DNA of 7,419 nucleotides from assembly GCA_009885905.1 (NCBI GenBank), contig VFJU01000352.1, positions 1 through 7,419 on the forward strand, read 5' to 3'. A model generated the notes under the pieces. It saw only the letters and a list, made by a program, of their open reading frames with translations, did no database searches and was not told the origin of the DNA. Made by a program: the position numbers and the translations under genes. The stretch is from Verrucomicrobiota bacterium. Lineage in GTDB: Bacteria; Verrucomicrobiota; Verrucomicrobiia; Verrucomicrobiales; Akkermansiaceae. Shown in pieces: positions 1 through 6,226 of this stretch (the first letter of the stretch is position 1; the number at the start of each line of letters is the position of its first letter).

Positions 1-366
1 AAGCACTATCGCATGCTGCTGTTAGAAGAGGGTGAGGAGCAACTCGATGCGATCATCAACGCCCGAGGCGAGCACGAAACCCGGGTGGTGAAAAAAGGCA
101 TGAAGCGGGCAAACGTAGCGTTAGAGCTCGCTCAGTTAGAAGCTCGTCAGGACGTCGCACTGCGGCAAATTCTGCGATGGCGCATCCGATATTTTAGCGA
201 TGGGGTCGCGATTGGGAGTCGCACCTTTGTCGAGCGATTGTTCAACGAGAGCCGCGACCGCTTCGGAGCGAAACGCAAGAATGGGTCGCGAAAGCTGCGA
301 GGGGCGGCCAGTCAAGCGGCCGGGATTCTCTACGCCGCGCGCGATTTGAAAAAAGACATCGAGTAA
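1..366 (+). CDS. REP-associated tyrosine transposase (RAYT, IS200-like), C-terminal part, 5' end outside window
   Basis: The reading frame is open from base 1 and ends at TAA 364-366, giving 121 residues; the true start lies upstream, so the Met at base 13 is probably internal. The recognisable part is the C-terminal signature RYFSDGVAIGSRTFVE, followed by the FGAKRKNGSRKLRG stretch and a closing ARDLKKDIE. This matches the tail I know from REP-associated single-strand transposases of the Y1/HUH type, which usually have a 'RYFTDGxxLGSxxFV...FGPKRKxGAR' tail. These enzymes cut and join single-stranded DNA at palindromic repeats and are usually domesticated single-copy genes. The catalytic HUH motif and the tyrosine would lie upstream and cannot be seen, so activity is unknown. 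It converges with the rpsM-rpsK-rpsD operon. Identification rests on the tail alone. Confidence 0.75.
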   Translation, partial: KHYRMLLLEEGEEQLDAIINARGEHETRVVKKGMKRANVALELAQLEARQDVALRQILRWRIRYFSDGVAIGSRTFVERLFNESRDRFGAKRKNGSRKLRGAASQAAGILYAARDLKKDIE

Positions 367-378
367 GCAAGACATCGT

Positions 379-418
379 CTAGGCAAGCGAAGTTCGGAGT
401 CCCAAGCGTCGTGCCTAG
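379..418. repeat. Imperfect palindrome: 7-bp inverted repeat just after the transposase gene
   Basis: CTAGGCA at 379-385 is the exact reverse complement of TGCCTAG at 412-418, with 26 bases between. It starts 13 bases after the transposase stop codon. Transposases of this type act on short palindromes (REPs) that often flank their gene, so this is a candidate substrate. However, there is no clear GTAG-like guide tetranucleotide and no second copy in the window. It may be chance. Confidence 0.3.
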
Positions 419-430
419 GTAATTGCTACG

Positions 431-464
431 CGGATTCACCCTAAATCCGAAGTTGGGTGATTTT
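431..464 (+). terminator. Possible weak terminator after the transposase, with two mutually exclusive hairpins
   Basis: TCACCC (436-441) pairs with GGGTGA (455-460) across a 13-base loop and is followed by TTTT (461-464), which could end plus-strand transcription. An overlapping alternative stem pairs CGGATT (431-436) with AATCCG (444-449) across a 7-base loop; the two cannot form together. Both stems are only 6 bp and the T-run is short, so this is a weak candidate. Confidence 0.3.
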
Positions 465-486
465 GAGCTAAACGGCGCACGTCTTT

Positions 487-500
487 GTCGACTGTCGACT
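487..500. repeat. Short tandem direct repeat, 2 x GTCGACT
   Basis: GTCGACT occurs twice back to back, followed by a degenerate third copy (GCTGACT, 505-511). Each unit contains the palindrome GTCGAC. It lies in the non-coding space between the convergent transposase and rpsD transcription units. No function is evident. Confidence 0.4.
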
Positions 501-550
501 GCCCGCTGACTGTCATCCCGCCCATCCCGACTTCAGATTTCAGGTTGAAC

Positions 551-585
551 CTAACAAAAACGCCCAGACTTGCGTCTGAGCGTTT
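551..585 (-). terminator. Rho-independent terminator of the rpsM-rpsK-rpsD operon
   Basis: On the minus strand AAACGC + CAGAC pairs with GTCTG + GCGTTT, an 11-bp stem with one mismatch (C564/A579). The loop is four bases and the stem is followed by TTTTTGTTAG (U-rich tail read from 560 down to 551). It lies about 30 bases past the rpsD stop codon, which is the classic position and form of an intrinsic terminator. The plus-strand side lacks a comparable T-run, so it should act mainly in the operon's direction. Confidence 0.85.
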
Positions 586-596
586 CGTGAAAACTT

Positions 597-616
597 ATTT
601 CGGTATGAACCGAAAT
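597..616 (-). other. Perfect 8-bp hairpin overlapping the rpsD stop codon
   Basis: ATTTCGGT (597-604) is the exact reverse complement of ACCGAAAT (609-616) with a 4-base loop. On the minus strand it begins inside the rpsD TAA codon and is followed by AAGTTTTC. It sits directly before the operon terminator, so the transcript would end in two stacked hairpins. It may be an auxiliary terminator or a 3'-end stabilising stem; the T-run is short and offset. Confidence 0.55.
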
Positions 617-1227
617 TAGCGGGAGTAAAGTTCGACGATGAGTTGCTCGTTGACGAGTGGATCGATGTCCTCGCGATCTGGAATGCGAGTGACTGTGGCC
701 TCGAGATTGTCCTTGTCCACGGTGAGCCAGTCCTTGATCGGCATGGCTTGGGTGAGGTCGGTCATGCGGTTCACCAATTGTTGTGAAGAAGGACGTGCGC
801 CCACTTTGATCACGTCACCTGGCTTCACTTGGAAGCTGGCGATGTCAACGGTGCGACCGTTCACGAGGATGTGACCGTGGTTAACGGATTGCCGAGCAGC
901 TTGGCGGCTGTTGCCGAAGCCTGCGCGGTAAACCACATTGTCGAGACGGCACTCGAGAAGTTGGAGAAGGATGACACCGGTGATGCCACGGCGGCGGGAA
1001 GCTTCCTCGTAGTAACCGCGGAATTGCTTTTCGAGCACACCGTATTGGAAACGAAGCTTCTGCTTCTCGCCGAGAGCGACCGAGTATTCGCTCTTCTTTT
1101 TGCGACCGGCACGGACGCCGTGCTGGCCAGGTGGGAAGTTGCGGCGTTCAAATGCCTTGGATGGGCCAAAGAGAGAGACACCGAAGCGGCGGCTGATCTT
1201 TGCGCGTGGACCTGTATAACGTGCCAT
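616..1227 (-). CDS. rpsD: 30S ribosomal protein S4
   Basis: S4 binds 16S rRNA early in assembly of the small subunit, helps form the mRNA entry site and in E. coli also represses translation of its own operon. The 203-residue product has the usual length. It opens with MARYTGPRAKISRRFG and FPPGQHG (31-37). The S4 RNA-binding domain runs from about 92 to 155, with ECRLDNVVYRAGFGNSR and the VNGR turn (122-125). It ends in LVNEQLIVELYSR. The N-terminal zinc cysteines seen in some S4 proteins are absent; the only Cys is 93, so it is the zinc-free form. It is the last gene of the operon, 24 bp after rpsK. No Shine-Dalgarno motif precedes the ATG; the gap is AT-rich. Two hairpins follow its stop codon. 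In many bacteria rpoA comes next, but not here. Confidence 0.98.
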   Translation of the reverse strand: MARYTGPRAKISRRFGVSLFGPSKAFERRNFPPGQHGVRAGRKKKSEYSVALGEKQKLRFQYGVLEKQFRGYYEEASRRRGITGVILLQLLECRLDNVVYRAGFGNSRQAARQSVNHGHILVNGRTVDIASFQVKPGDVIKVGARPSSQQLVNRMTDLTQAMPIKDWLTVDKDNLEATVTRIPDREDIDPLVNEQLIVELYSR

Positions 1228-1251
1228 ATAAGAATTTCTAAAAAGGTTGAA

Positions 1252-1806
1252 TTAGACGCGGCGAGCCTTTTTAGGGCGGCAGCCGTTGTGAGGGATTGGA
1301 GTCACGTCGCGGATCGAGAGAATTTCGAGTCCGAGACCTTGGACGGCACGCACAGCGGATTCGCGGCCAGAGCCGGGACCCTTGACACGCACATCCACTT
1401 CCTTGAGGCCGTGGCCCATGGCTTGGCGGCATGCGTCTTGTGAAACCACCTGAGCGGCATAGGCCGTGCTCTTACGAGAGCCCTTGAAGCCCATCTTGCC
1501 GGCGCTCGACCAGCCAATCGCGTTGCCGCTTGGGTCGGTCACGCTGACGAGGGTATTGTTGAAAGTGGCTGTTACGTGGACAATGCCACGAGTGATATTC
1601 TTGGAGCCCTTGGCTTTGTGAATCTTGATCTCCTCTTCACCGCCGCCGATTTCGGCGAATATGTCGCGCTTGACTTCCTTTTTCGGTGCCTCTCCCAATG
1701 GAGGAGTGGCGGCCGCTTCAGGAGCAGGAATGGTGGCGGGTGCTGGAGCTTCTACAGGCTCAACCGCTGGAATTTCAGCGGAATTTTCGTTGGTTTCTTC
1801 AGACAT
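1252..1806 (-). CDS. rpsK: 30S ribosomal protein S11 with long acidic Pro/Ala-rich N-terminal extension
   Basis: S11 sits on the platform of the small subunit and contacts 16S rRNA near the mRNA exit site. The conserved core starts near residue 66 and includes [11 protein letters not shown] (81-91), [14 protein letters not shown] (106-119), [10 protein letters not shown] (141-150) and the C-terminal [18 protein letters not shown]. The product has 184 residues, against about 129 for E. coli S11; the excess is an N-terminal segment of roughly 55-60 residues. Its first ~45 residues are rich in Glu, Pro and Ala and look disordered and acidic, unlike the basic core. The ATG at 1806 is well supported: it lies 15 bp after the rpsM stop, and the next in-frame Met is residue 105, inside the core. 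No Shine-Dalgarno motif is visible in the 15-bp gap. It is translated between rpsM and rpsD in one operon. Confidence 0.97.
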   Translation of the reverse strand: MSEETNENSAEIPAVEPVEAPAPATIPAPEAAATPPLGEAPKKEVKRDIFAEIGGGEEEIKIHKAKGSKNITRGIVHVTATFNNTLVSVTDPSGNAIGWSSAGKMGFKGSRKSTAYAAQVVSQDACRQAMGHGLKEVDVRVKGPGSGRESAVRAVQGLGLEILSIRDVTPIPHNGCRPKKARRV

Positions 1807-1821
1807 GATGGATACGGAAAA

Positions 1822-2190
1822 TTATTTCTTCACGCCGACCGTCTTTTTCTTACCCTTGCGGGTGCGGGCATTGGTGCGGGTGCGTTGGCCACGGACGGGC
1901 AATCCACGCTTGTGACGGATGCCACGATAGCAGTTGATCGAAGTCAGGCGCTTGAGTTGAGATTGACGTTCGCGACGGAGGTCGCCTTCCACCATGATCG
2001 ACTCGGAAGTGATCACTTGAGCGATACGAACGAGTTGCTCTTCGCTGAGTTGTCCGGTGCGGATGTTGGGGTCGACTCCTGCGTGCTCAAGAATCTTCGC
2101 CGCCGTAGGGCGACCGATGCCAAACATGTAGGGCAGAGAAGCTTCGATGCGCTTCTCATTGGGGATTTCAATACCTAGGATACGTGCCAT
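1822..2190 (-). CDS. rpsM: 30S ribosomal protein S13
   Basis: S13 lies in the head of the small subunit, contacts the P-site tRNA through its C-terminal tail and forms bridges to the large subunit. The 122-residue product has the family length. It begins [14 protein letters not shown], has the helix-turn region [12 protein letters not shown] (23-34), and ends with the highly conserved [18 protein letters not shown] (87-104) and NARTRKG (107-113), then a lysine-rich tail. It is the first gene of the rpsM-rpsK-rpsD operon. The leader is about 60 bases if the suggested promoter is right. The 20 bases before ATG 2190 contain no Shine-Dalgarno sequence. Upstream on the same strand is an unrelated acyltransferase, not the secY/infA/rpmJ genes that often precede rpsM. 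Confidence 0.98.
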   Translation of the reverse strand: MARILGIEIPNEKRIEASLPYMFGIGRPTAAKILEHAGVDPNIRTGQLSEEQLVRIAQVITSESIMVEGDLRRERQSQLKRLTSINCYRGIRHKRGLPVRGQRTRTNARTRKGKKKTVGVKK

Positions 2191-2256
2191 AATGTGCGTG
2201 ATTTCGCGTGACCACGAGAGAGGACCAGACTTTGCTGGAATCTCCGCGGGGCGGGT

Positions 2257-2284
2257 GATTTAGCAGACCGCTGGGGTGTGGCAA
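2257..2284 (-). promoter_or_regulatory. Candidate sigma70-type promoter of the rpsM operon
   Basis: On the minus strand TTGCCA (2284-2279, 4 of 6 to TTGACA, counting T, T, G and the final A) is followed after 16 bases by TAAATC (2262-2257), preceded by a TG dinucleotide in extended -10 position. The -10 match is poor. The location is sensible: after the acyltransferase terminator and about 65 bases before the rpsM ATG. No alpha-operon pseudoknot could be recognised in the short leader. Confidence 0.3.
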
Positions 2285-2294
2285 GCGGGAAATG

Positions 2295-2320
2295 AAAAAA
2301 AACTTGGATTTTATCTAAGT
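2295..2320 (-). terminator. Probable intrinsic terminator of the acyltransferase gene, overlapping its stop codon
   Basis: On the minus strand ACTTAGAT (2320-2313) pairs with ATCCAAGT (2309-2302) around an AAA loop, with one A/C mismatch, and runs into a stretch of eight T. The acyltransferase TAG (2317-2315) lies inside the first arm. The stem is AT-rich and weak, but the T-run is strong. It would separate the acyltransferase transcript from the ribosomal operon. Confidence 0.5.
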
Positions 2321-3385
2321 GGCCTTGGGCTGACCCGACGTGGTGGAATCATTTCTTTTCTCGAGATACCGCCAGCACAAGTGAGCGAATCCCCAAGACA
2401 CGAGGGCGAAGGCCAGTATCCGCACCAAGCACCAGGGACCGCTGAAAAATGGCGCCCAGAGCCACGGTAGCACCAAGCCTAGAAACAGCGGCACCGGCGT
2501 GTGGAAAAGATAGAGCCCGAAACTCAGTCGTCCCACGTGCTGCACCCCAGGGTGCTCCAATGTTTTTCCAAGCCACCCGCCGAAGCCAGCCATGGTGGCT
2601 GAAATCAATCCAGCGAAAGCAACTGAAACGAGAGTTTGCTGGATATAGCAAAAGCCCGCCACGGGTCGCCCAGCTTCATTCAATCCATACAGCACCACAT
2701 ATGCGCCGAACGCGATCCAAGCCGCCCATTTTAGCCTCCGATCCCCCACCGGCATCCCCCGCTGCTGCGCGAGTGCTAATAGCGCGCCGACTGCGAAATA
2801 GTCCATCGATGCAAGGGTGATCGCTTGGCTGTAATGAACTTCGGGAAAGCTCTTTTCAAGGATCATCCGAGACAGAGGAGAAACCAAAACGCAACTCACA
2901 AAAGCCGTGCCGAGGAATCGACGAGGAGTGTAAAATACCACCAGCGGCCAGAGCAAGTAGAACTGAATTTGAAGGGCCAGCGTCCAATAATGCGCCGTTC
3001 CGGATGGCCATCTATCCATGAACGCCATGTGAAAATTCGATAAGTGCCCAAAGTAAATCGCCCAGTGTTGGCGGATGTCGGGAGCGCCCACCAAGATCGC
3101 GAATAGCATGGCCGCGTAGCAAGGCACCAAGACGCGTGCCATTCGCCGTTTCTGAAAACTCAGATACGTTTTCGCACGCCATTTTCCACCGCTCAATTCC
3201 GCCTTCTCGCGCTCGTTTAGGAGAATCCGTGTGATGAGAAATCCAGTAAGGGTGAGGAAAAAAAACAACCCGATTTCGAAAGGGAAATGCCCACGCCAAT
3301 GCGCAGGCGACCAGTGCAGCCACATCACTCCGAGCACCGCAAAGGCCCGCCATCCGTCCAACTGGGTGTTTCGTGGTGTCGCCAA
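2315..3385 (-). CDS. Membrane acyltransferase, acyltransferase-3 (OafA/YrhL-like) family
   Basis: Members of this integral inner-membrane family move acyl groups, often acetyl, onto sugars of O-antigen, exopolysaccharide, peptidoglycan or secreted small molecules. The 356-residue product shows the family signs in order: QLDGWRAFAVLGVMWLHW (8-25, with Arg13 and His24), FFFLTLTGFLIT (41-52), RMARVLVPCY (81-90), YWTLALQIQFYLLWPL (133-148) and LSFGLYLFHTPV (287-298). About ten hydrophobic segments can be counted by eye and the C-terminus is short and charged. In the fourth motif the family normally reads W(S/T)LxxExQFY; here the Glu position is Gln139. The start is TTG at 3385: an in-frame stop lies at 3401-3403 and the N-terminal motif begins only eight residues in, so no ATG is available. 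No other polysaccharide genes lie nearby, so the acceptor is unknown. The 108 bp to the divergent deacetylase gene show no convincing promoter. Confidence 0.88.
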   Translation of the reverse strand: MATPRNTQLDGWRAFAVLGVMWLHWSPAHWRGHFPFEIGLFFFLTLTGFLITRILLNEREKAELSGGKWRAKTYLSFQKRRMARVLVPCYAAMLFAILVGAPDIRQHWAIYFGHLSNFHMAFMDRWPSGTAHYWTLALQIQFYLLWPLVVFYTPRRFLGTAFVSCVLVSPLSRMILEKSFPEVHYSQAITLASMDYFAVGALLALAQQRGMPVGDRRLKWAAWIAFGAYVVLYGLNEAGRPVAGFCYIQQTLVSVAFAGLISATMAGFGGWLGKTLEHPGVQHVGRLSFGLYLFHTPVPLFLGLVLPWLWAPFFSGPWCLVRILAFALVSWGFAHLCWRYLEKRNDSTTSGQPKAT

Positions 3386-3493
3386 ATCGAGAACTATCTT
3401 TCACCATCGCCCTCGCGCCATCAAGACCAACGTACCGACTCACACTTACCGCTTGGAATTCATCTCATTTCTCTGTTGGTTGGCAGCGGGACG

Positions 3494-4408
3494 ATGCGCT
3501 GCTTTTACTCACAAGAATTGGAACTGGAACTGCCGGCGGGACACCCGTTCCCGATGGATAAATTCCGCGTCTCCAAGGACATGCTGCTTGAGGGCGGCAT
3601 CCTCCGACCTGAGGAAATCATCGAAGTCCGCGCCGCTGGGATTCACCAACTTCAGCGCGTTCATGAGCTCAATTATATTCACAAAATCGAGTCGGGCATG
3701 CTTGGGCGGAAGGAACAAATTCTCCTTGGTCTACCCGTGACGCCTAAACTCTATCAGCGAAGCGTTACCGAAGTAGAAGCCACCCGCCTCGCGTGTCACG
3801 CCGCTCTCACCGAGGGCATCGGCGTCTGTCTCGCGGGCGGGACCCATCACGCATTTCGCGGCCACGGAGAAGGCTACTGCGTCTTCAATGACGTCGCCAT
3901 CGCCATCCGCGATCTCCAAGACAAACAGCCTAACATTAAAATCATGGTCGTAGACACCGATGCCCATCAAGGCAACGGAACCGCGGCATTGTTAGGACAA
4001 GATCCTCGCGTGTTCACTTACTCGATCCATGTTGGAAAAAATTATCCAACCAAGAAAGTGGTTGGCAGCCTGGACATCGAGACAGTTCGCTATGTGGAGG
4101 GTGACATGTATCTGAATCAACTTTTTGTTAGCCTCGCAGGAGCACTGGATGCCTTCGCGCCAGATTTAGTGATTTGGATCTCCGGTGCTGACAACCACCG
4201 GAATGATCGCTTTGGGCAAATGCACCTTTCTCTCAAGGACATTCAGCGCCGCGACGAAGTATTGTTAGGAGCGTTCATTAAAAATCGTATCCCCGTGGCG
4301 GTGCTCTATGGCGGCGGCTACAACCGTCAACCAGAGTTCACCGCCAAACTCCACCGAAACACCGTCGCCACCGCCAAAAGACTCTCCACCGAATTCCTTG
4401 GAATCTAG
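3494..4408 (+). CDS. Histone deacetylase-family amidohydrolase (class IV/AcuC-like)
   Basis: This family uses a zinc ion to remove acetyl or other acyl groups from amines; bacterial members act on acetyl-lysine proteins, polyamines or small amides, and the substrate here cannot be read from sequence. The 304-residue product has an apparently complete active site. It has the His dyad in GGTHHA (His118, His119), zinc ligands Asp156 and His158 in DTDAHQGNG, Asp233 in SGADNHRNDRFG, and the catalytic Tyr276 in YGGGY. The N-terminal pattern LPAGHPFPMDKFR (13-25) and the HQGNG form resemble the single-domain class IV-like bacterial enzymes. The frame stays open back to 3287, but those upstream codons overlap the acyltransferase gene on the other strand and add no family sequence, so ATG 3494 is chosen; it has no strong ribosome-binding site. 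It ends 17 bp from the convergent prfC stop with no obvious terminator between. Confidence 0.9.
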   Translation: MRCFYSQELELELPAGHPFPMDKFRVSKDMLLEGGILRPEEIIEVRAAGIHQLQRVHELNYIHKIESGMLGRKEQILLGLPVTPKLYQRSVTEVEATRLACHAALTEGIGVCLAGGTHHAFRGHGEGYCVFNDVAIAIRDLQDKQPNIKIMVVDTDAHQGNGTAALLGQDPRVFTYSIHVGKNYPTKKVVGSLDIETVRYVEGDMYLNQLFVSLAGALDAFAPDLVIWISGADNHRNDRFGQMHLSLKDIQRRDEVLLGAFIKNRIPVAVLYGGGYNRQPEFTAKLHRNTVATAKRLSTEFLGI

Positions 4409-4425
4409 CGGTTCTGATAGACGCC

Positions 4426-6069
4426 TCAGCGACTTGATACCGGAGGAAACGGCTGCTCGGAAATAATCCACTCCTCGTTCTTATCGCTGAACGTTTTTAA
4501 CGCCCACTCACTTGGAAGCAGTGCGACCAACCACCCGTTAGAATCTCGTGCTAACGCAGCGCCTAATGAAAGCGATGGACGGGCGTCCGGCGCGAGTGGA
4601 TCACCCTCCTTGGGCCTCAGCCAGCGCGCCAGCGACCAATTCGCCTGCTCGATCCGCGTTTCCGCAGCGTATTCTCCTTCGAGGCGATACTGCAGAACCT
4701 CGAATTGCAAAGGCCCCACCGCACCGAGCAAGGGAATCTGCGGGCCATCGGTATCGATCAAGACAAACTCGCTGGCCACCCCTTCTTTGAGCAGTTGTTG
4801 CAGACCATCGCGGAAACGTTTGTATTTCGCCGTGCTCTTGTTGTGCAGATAGGAAAAGCACTCCGGCGCAAATCGTGGGATTTCATCGAAGGTCACACCG
4901 GACTGCGAGGACAGCGTGTCACCAATCAGCAAATCATAATTTCCAACCAGTCCCACGACATCCCCCGCGAATGCATCATCCACCGTCTCGCGTTCGCGAG
5001 CGAAAAGGCGTTGCGAATTGGCGAGACGGACTCTTTCACCACTGCGACCGTTGATCACGTCCATGTCACGCTTGAACTGGCCCGAAACAATGCGGACGAA
5101 TGCAATCCGGTCCCGGTGCTTCGGGTTCATGTTCGCCTGGATCTTGAAGACGAAGGCGGAAAATTCTTCTGACGCGGGATCGATCATTATGCCACCGCTC
5201 TCGCGTGGCGTCGGTGGTGGCGAGAGCTCGAGAAACCGGTCTAGCAGAAGTTGAACGCCGAAGTTGTTCGCAGCGCTGCCAAAGAAAACTGGAGTGAGTT
5301 CACCCGCGAGAACTTTTTTCAAGTCGAATTCCGCGCCGGCACCCTCGAGCAATTCTAACTCATCGCAGACCTGCTGGTAGGTCCCCTCTTCCACCGCTTC
5401 TTTCACGCTTGGATCTTCGATACCAGTCACCGCGACCGGCGCTCGGTATGCGCCGTGTACGGTACGCTGGAAAAGATGCACCTGCTTCTGCTCGCGGTCA
5501 TAAACTCCTCGAAAGCGTGGCCCATCACCCAATGGCCAATTCACCGGATATGCGTGAATGCCTAGGACGGATTCTAACTCGTCAAGCAGATCCATCGACG
5601 GGCGAGCCGGACGATCGAGCTTATTCATGAAGGTGAAAATCGGAACGCCTCGTCGGCGACAGACTTCGAAGAGTTTCCGCGTCTGGCTCTCGATCCCCTT
5701 GCCCGCATCCACCACCATGACTGCGGCGTCCACGGCTGTTAGAACGCGGTAAGTATCCTCGGAGAAATCCTTGTGACCCGGCGTGTCGAGAATGTTGACC
5801 ACGCAATCCTTGTATTCAAATTGTAGAACCGTAGAGCTAACAGAAATCCCGCGTTGTTTTTCTAGATCCATCCAGTCCGAGGTGGTGGCCCGCTGGTTTT
5901 TCCGTGCCGTGACGCTGCCAGCTAGGTTTAGAGCACCGCCGTAGAGGAGAAATTTCTCGGTCAGCGTAGTCTTGCCGGCGTCTGGGTGAGAAATAATCGC
6001 GAATGAGCGGCGGCGTGTCACCTCGCGCTGGAGCGCAGGCGAAGGGATGGCGAAAGGTGAGACAGACAT
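4426..6069 (-). CDS. prfC: Peptide chain release factor 3 (RF3), GTPase
   Basis: RF3 is a cytoplasmic translational GTPase that drives RF1 or RF2 off the ribosome after the peptide has been released. The 547-residue protein is slightly longer than E. coli RF3. The G domain shows the P-loop SHPDAGKTT (27-35), switch I region with RGIS (73-76), DTPGH (95-99), NKLD (149-152) and GSA (264-266). SHPDAGKTT, TSDWMDLEKQRGISV and DTPGHKDFSEDTYR set it apart from EF-G and from LepA. Domain II follows (about 300-390), then the C-terminal domain with LLGAVGPLQFEVLQYRLEGEY (447-467). The start at ATG 6069 is the only reasonable one, as a TAG in frame lies eight codons upstream. No Shine-Dalgarno motif precedes it. 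A strong hairpin terminator lies about 110 bp upstream on the same strand. Confidence 0.97.
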   Translation of the reverse strand: MSVSPFAIPSPALQREVTRRRSFAIISHPDAGKTTLTEKFLLYGGALNLAGSVTARKNQRATTSDWMDLEKQRGISVSSTVLQFEYKDCVVNILDTPGHKDFSEDTYRVLTAVDAAVMVVDAGKGIESQTRKLFEVCRRRGVPIFTFMNKLDRPARPSMDLLDELESVLGIHAYPVNWPLGDGPRFRGVYDREQKQVHLFQRTVHGAYRAPVAVTGIEDPSVKEAVEEGTYQQVCDELELLEGAGAEFDLKKVLAGELTPVFFGSAANNFGVQLLLDRFLELSPPPTPRESGGIMIDPASEEFSAFVFKIQANMNPKHRDRIAFVRIVSGQFKRDMDVINGRSGERVRLANSQRLFARERETVDDAFAGDVVGLVGNYDLLIGDTLSSQSGVTFDEIPRFAPECFSYLHNKSTAKYKRFRDGLQQLLKEGVASEFVLIDTDGPQIPLLGAVGPLQFEVLQYRLEGEYAAETRIEQANWSLARWLRPKEGDPLAPDARPSLSLGAALARDSNGWLVALLPSEWALKTFSDKNEEWIISEQPFPPVSSR

Positions 6070-6179
6070 GAAGACGGGATGCAGGGACTAAACCCGCAGC
6101 GCCACTCGATCAAGCCCCGATGCAAAAGTCGGCACCCTAAACGGAGCGCTGGCATTTAACACTTGTAGCGTGATCCTCC

Positions 6180-6226
6180 AAAAAAATCATCGGTGGATGC
6201 AGTAGTTTACCTACAACATCCACCGA
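6180..6226 (-). terminator. Strong intrinsic terminator-like hairpin upstream of prfC
   Basis: TCGGTGGATG (6190-6199) is the exact reverse complement of CATCCACCGA (6217-6226), a perfect 10-bp GC-rich stem. The 17-base loop contains a further small stem (GTAG 6202-6205 with CTAC 6211-6214). On the minus strand the stem is followed by TGA and then seven T (6186-6180). The plus-strand side has no T-run, so it should act only on minus-strand transcripts, which here would come from the prfC-bioA gap. Confidence 0.75.

Noticed and set aside
829..1443. Open frame of 204 codons on the plus strand across rpsD and rpsK
   Set aside because: It lies wholly antisense to two well-conserved ribosomal genes and their junction, and its translation shows no family features. 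It is a codon-bias shadow.
1576..2178. Open frame of 200 codons on the plus strand opposite rpsK and rpsM
   Set aside because: Antisense to ribosomal genes, with low-complexity composition that mirrors the S11 extension; no recognisable domain or start signal.
3287..3493. N-terminal extension of the deacetylase by 69 codons
   Set aside because: The added residues do not resemble the family, overlap the divergent acyltransferase start and are rich in shadow-type sequence; the family N-terminus fits Met at 3494.
4390..4410. Short palindrome ATTCC-TT-GGAAT near the end of the deacetylase gene
   Set aside because: It is a 5-bp stem inside coding sequence with no T-run after it, so not a credible terminator.
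6098..6170. 24-codon minus-strand frame starting at GTG after a GGAGG motif (6175-6179), upstream of prfC
   Set aside because: The spacing from GGAGG to GTG is 12 bases, longer than usual, and the peptide has no run of regulatory codons, so a leader peptide cannot be supported.
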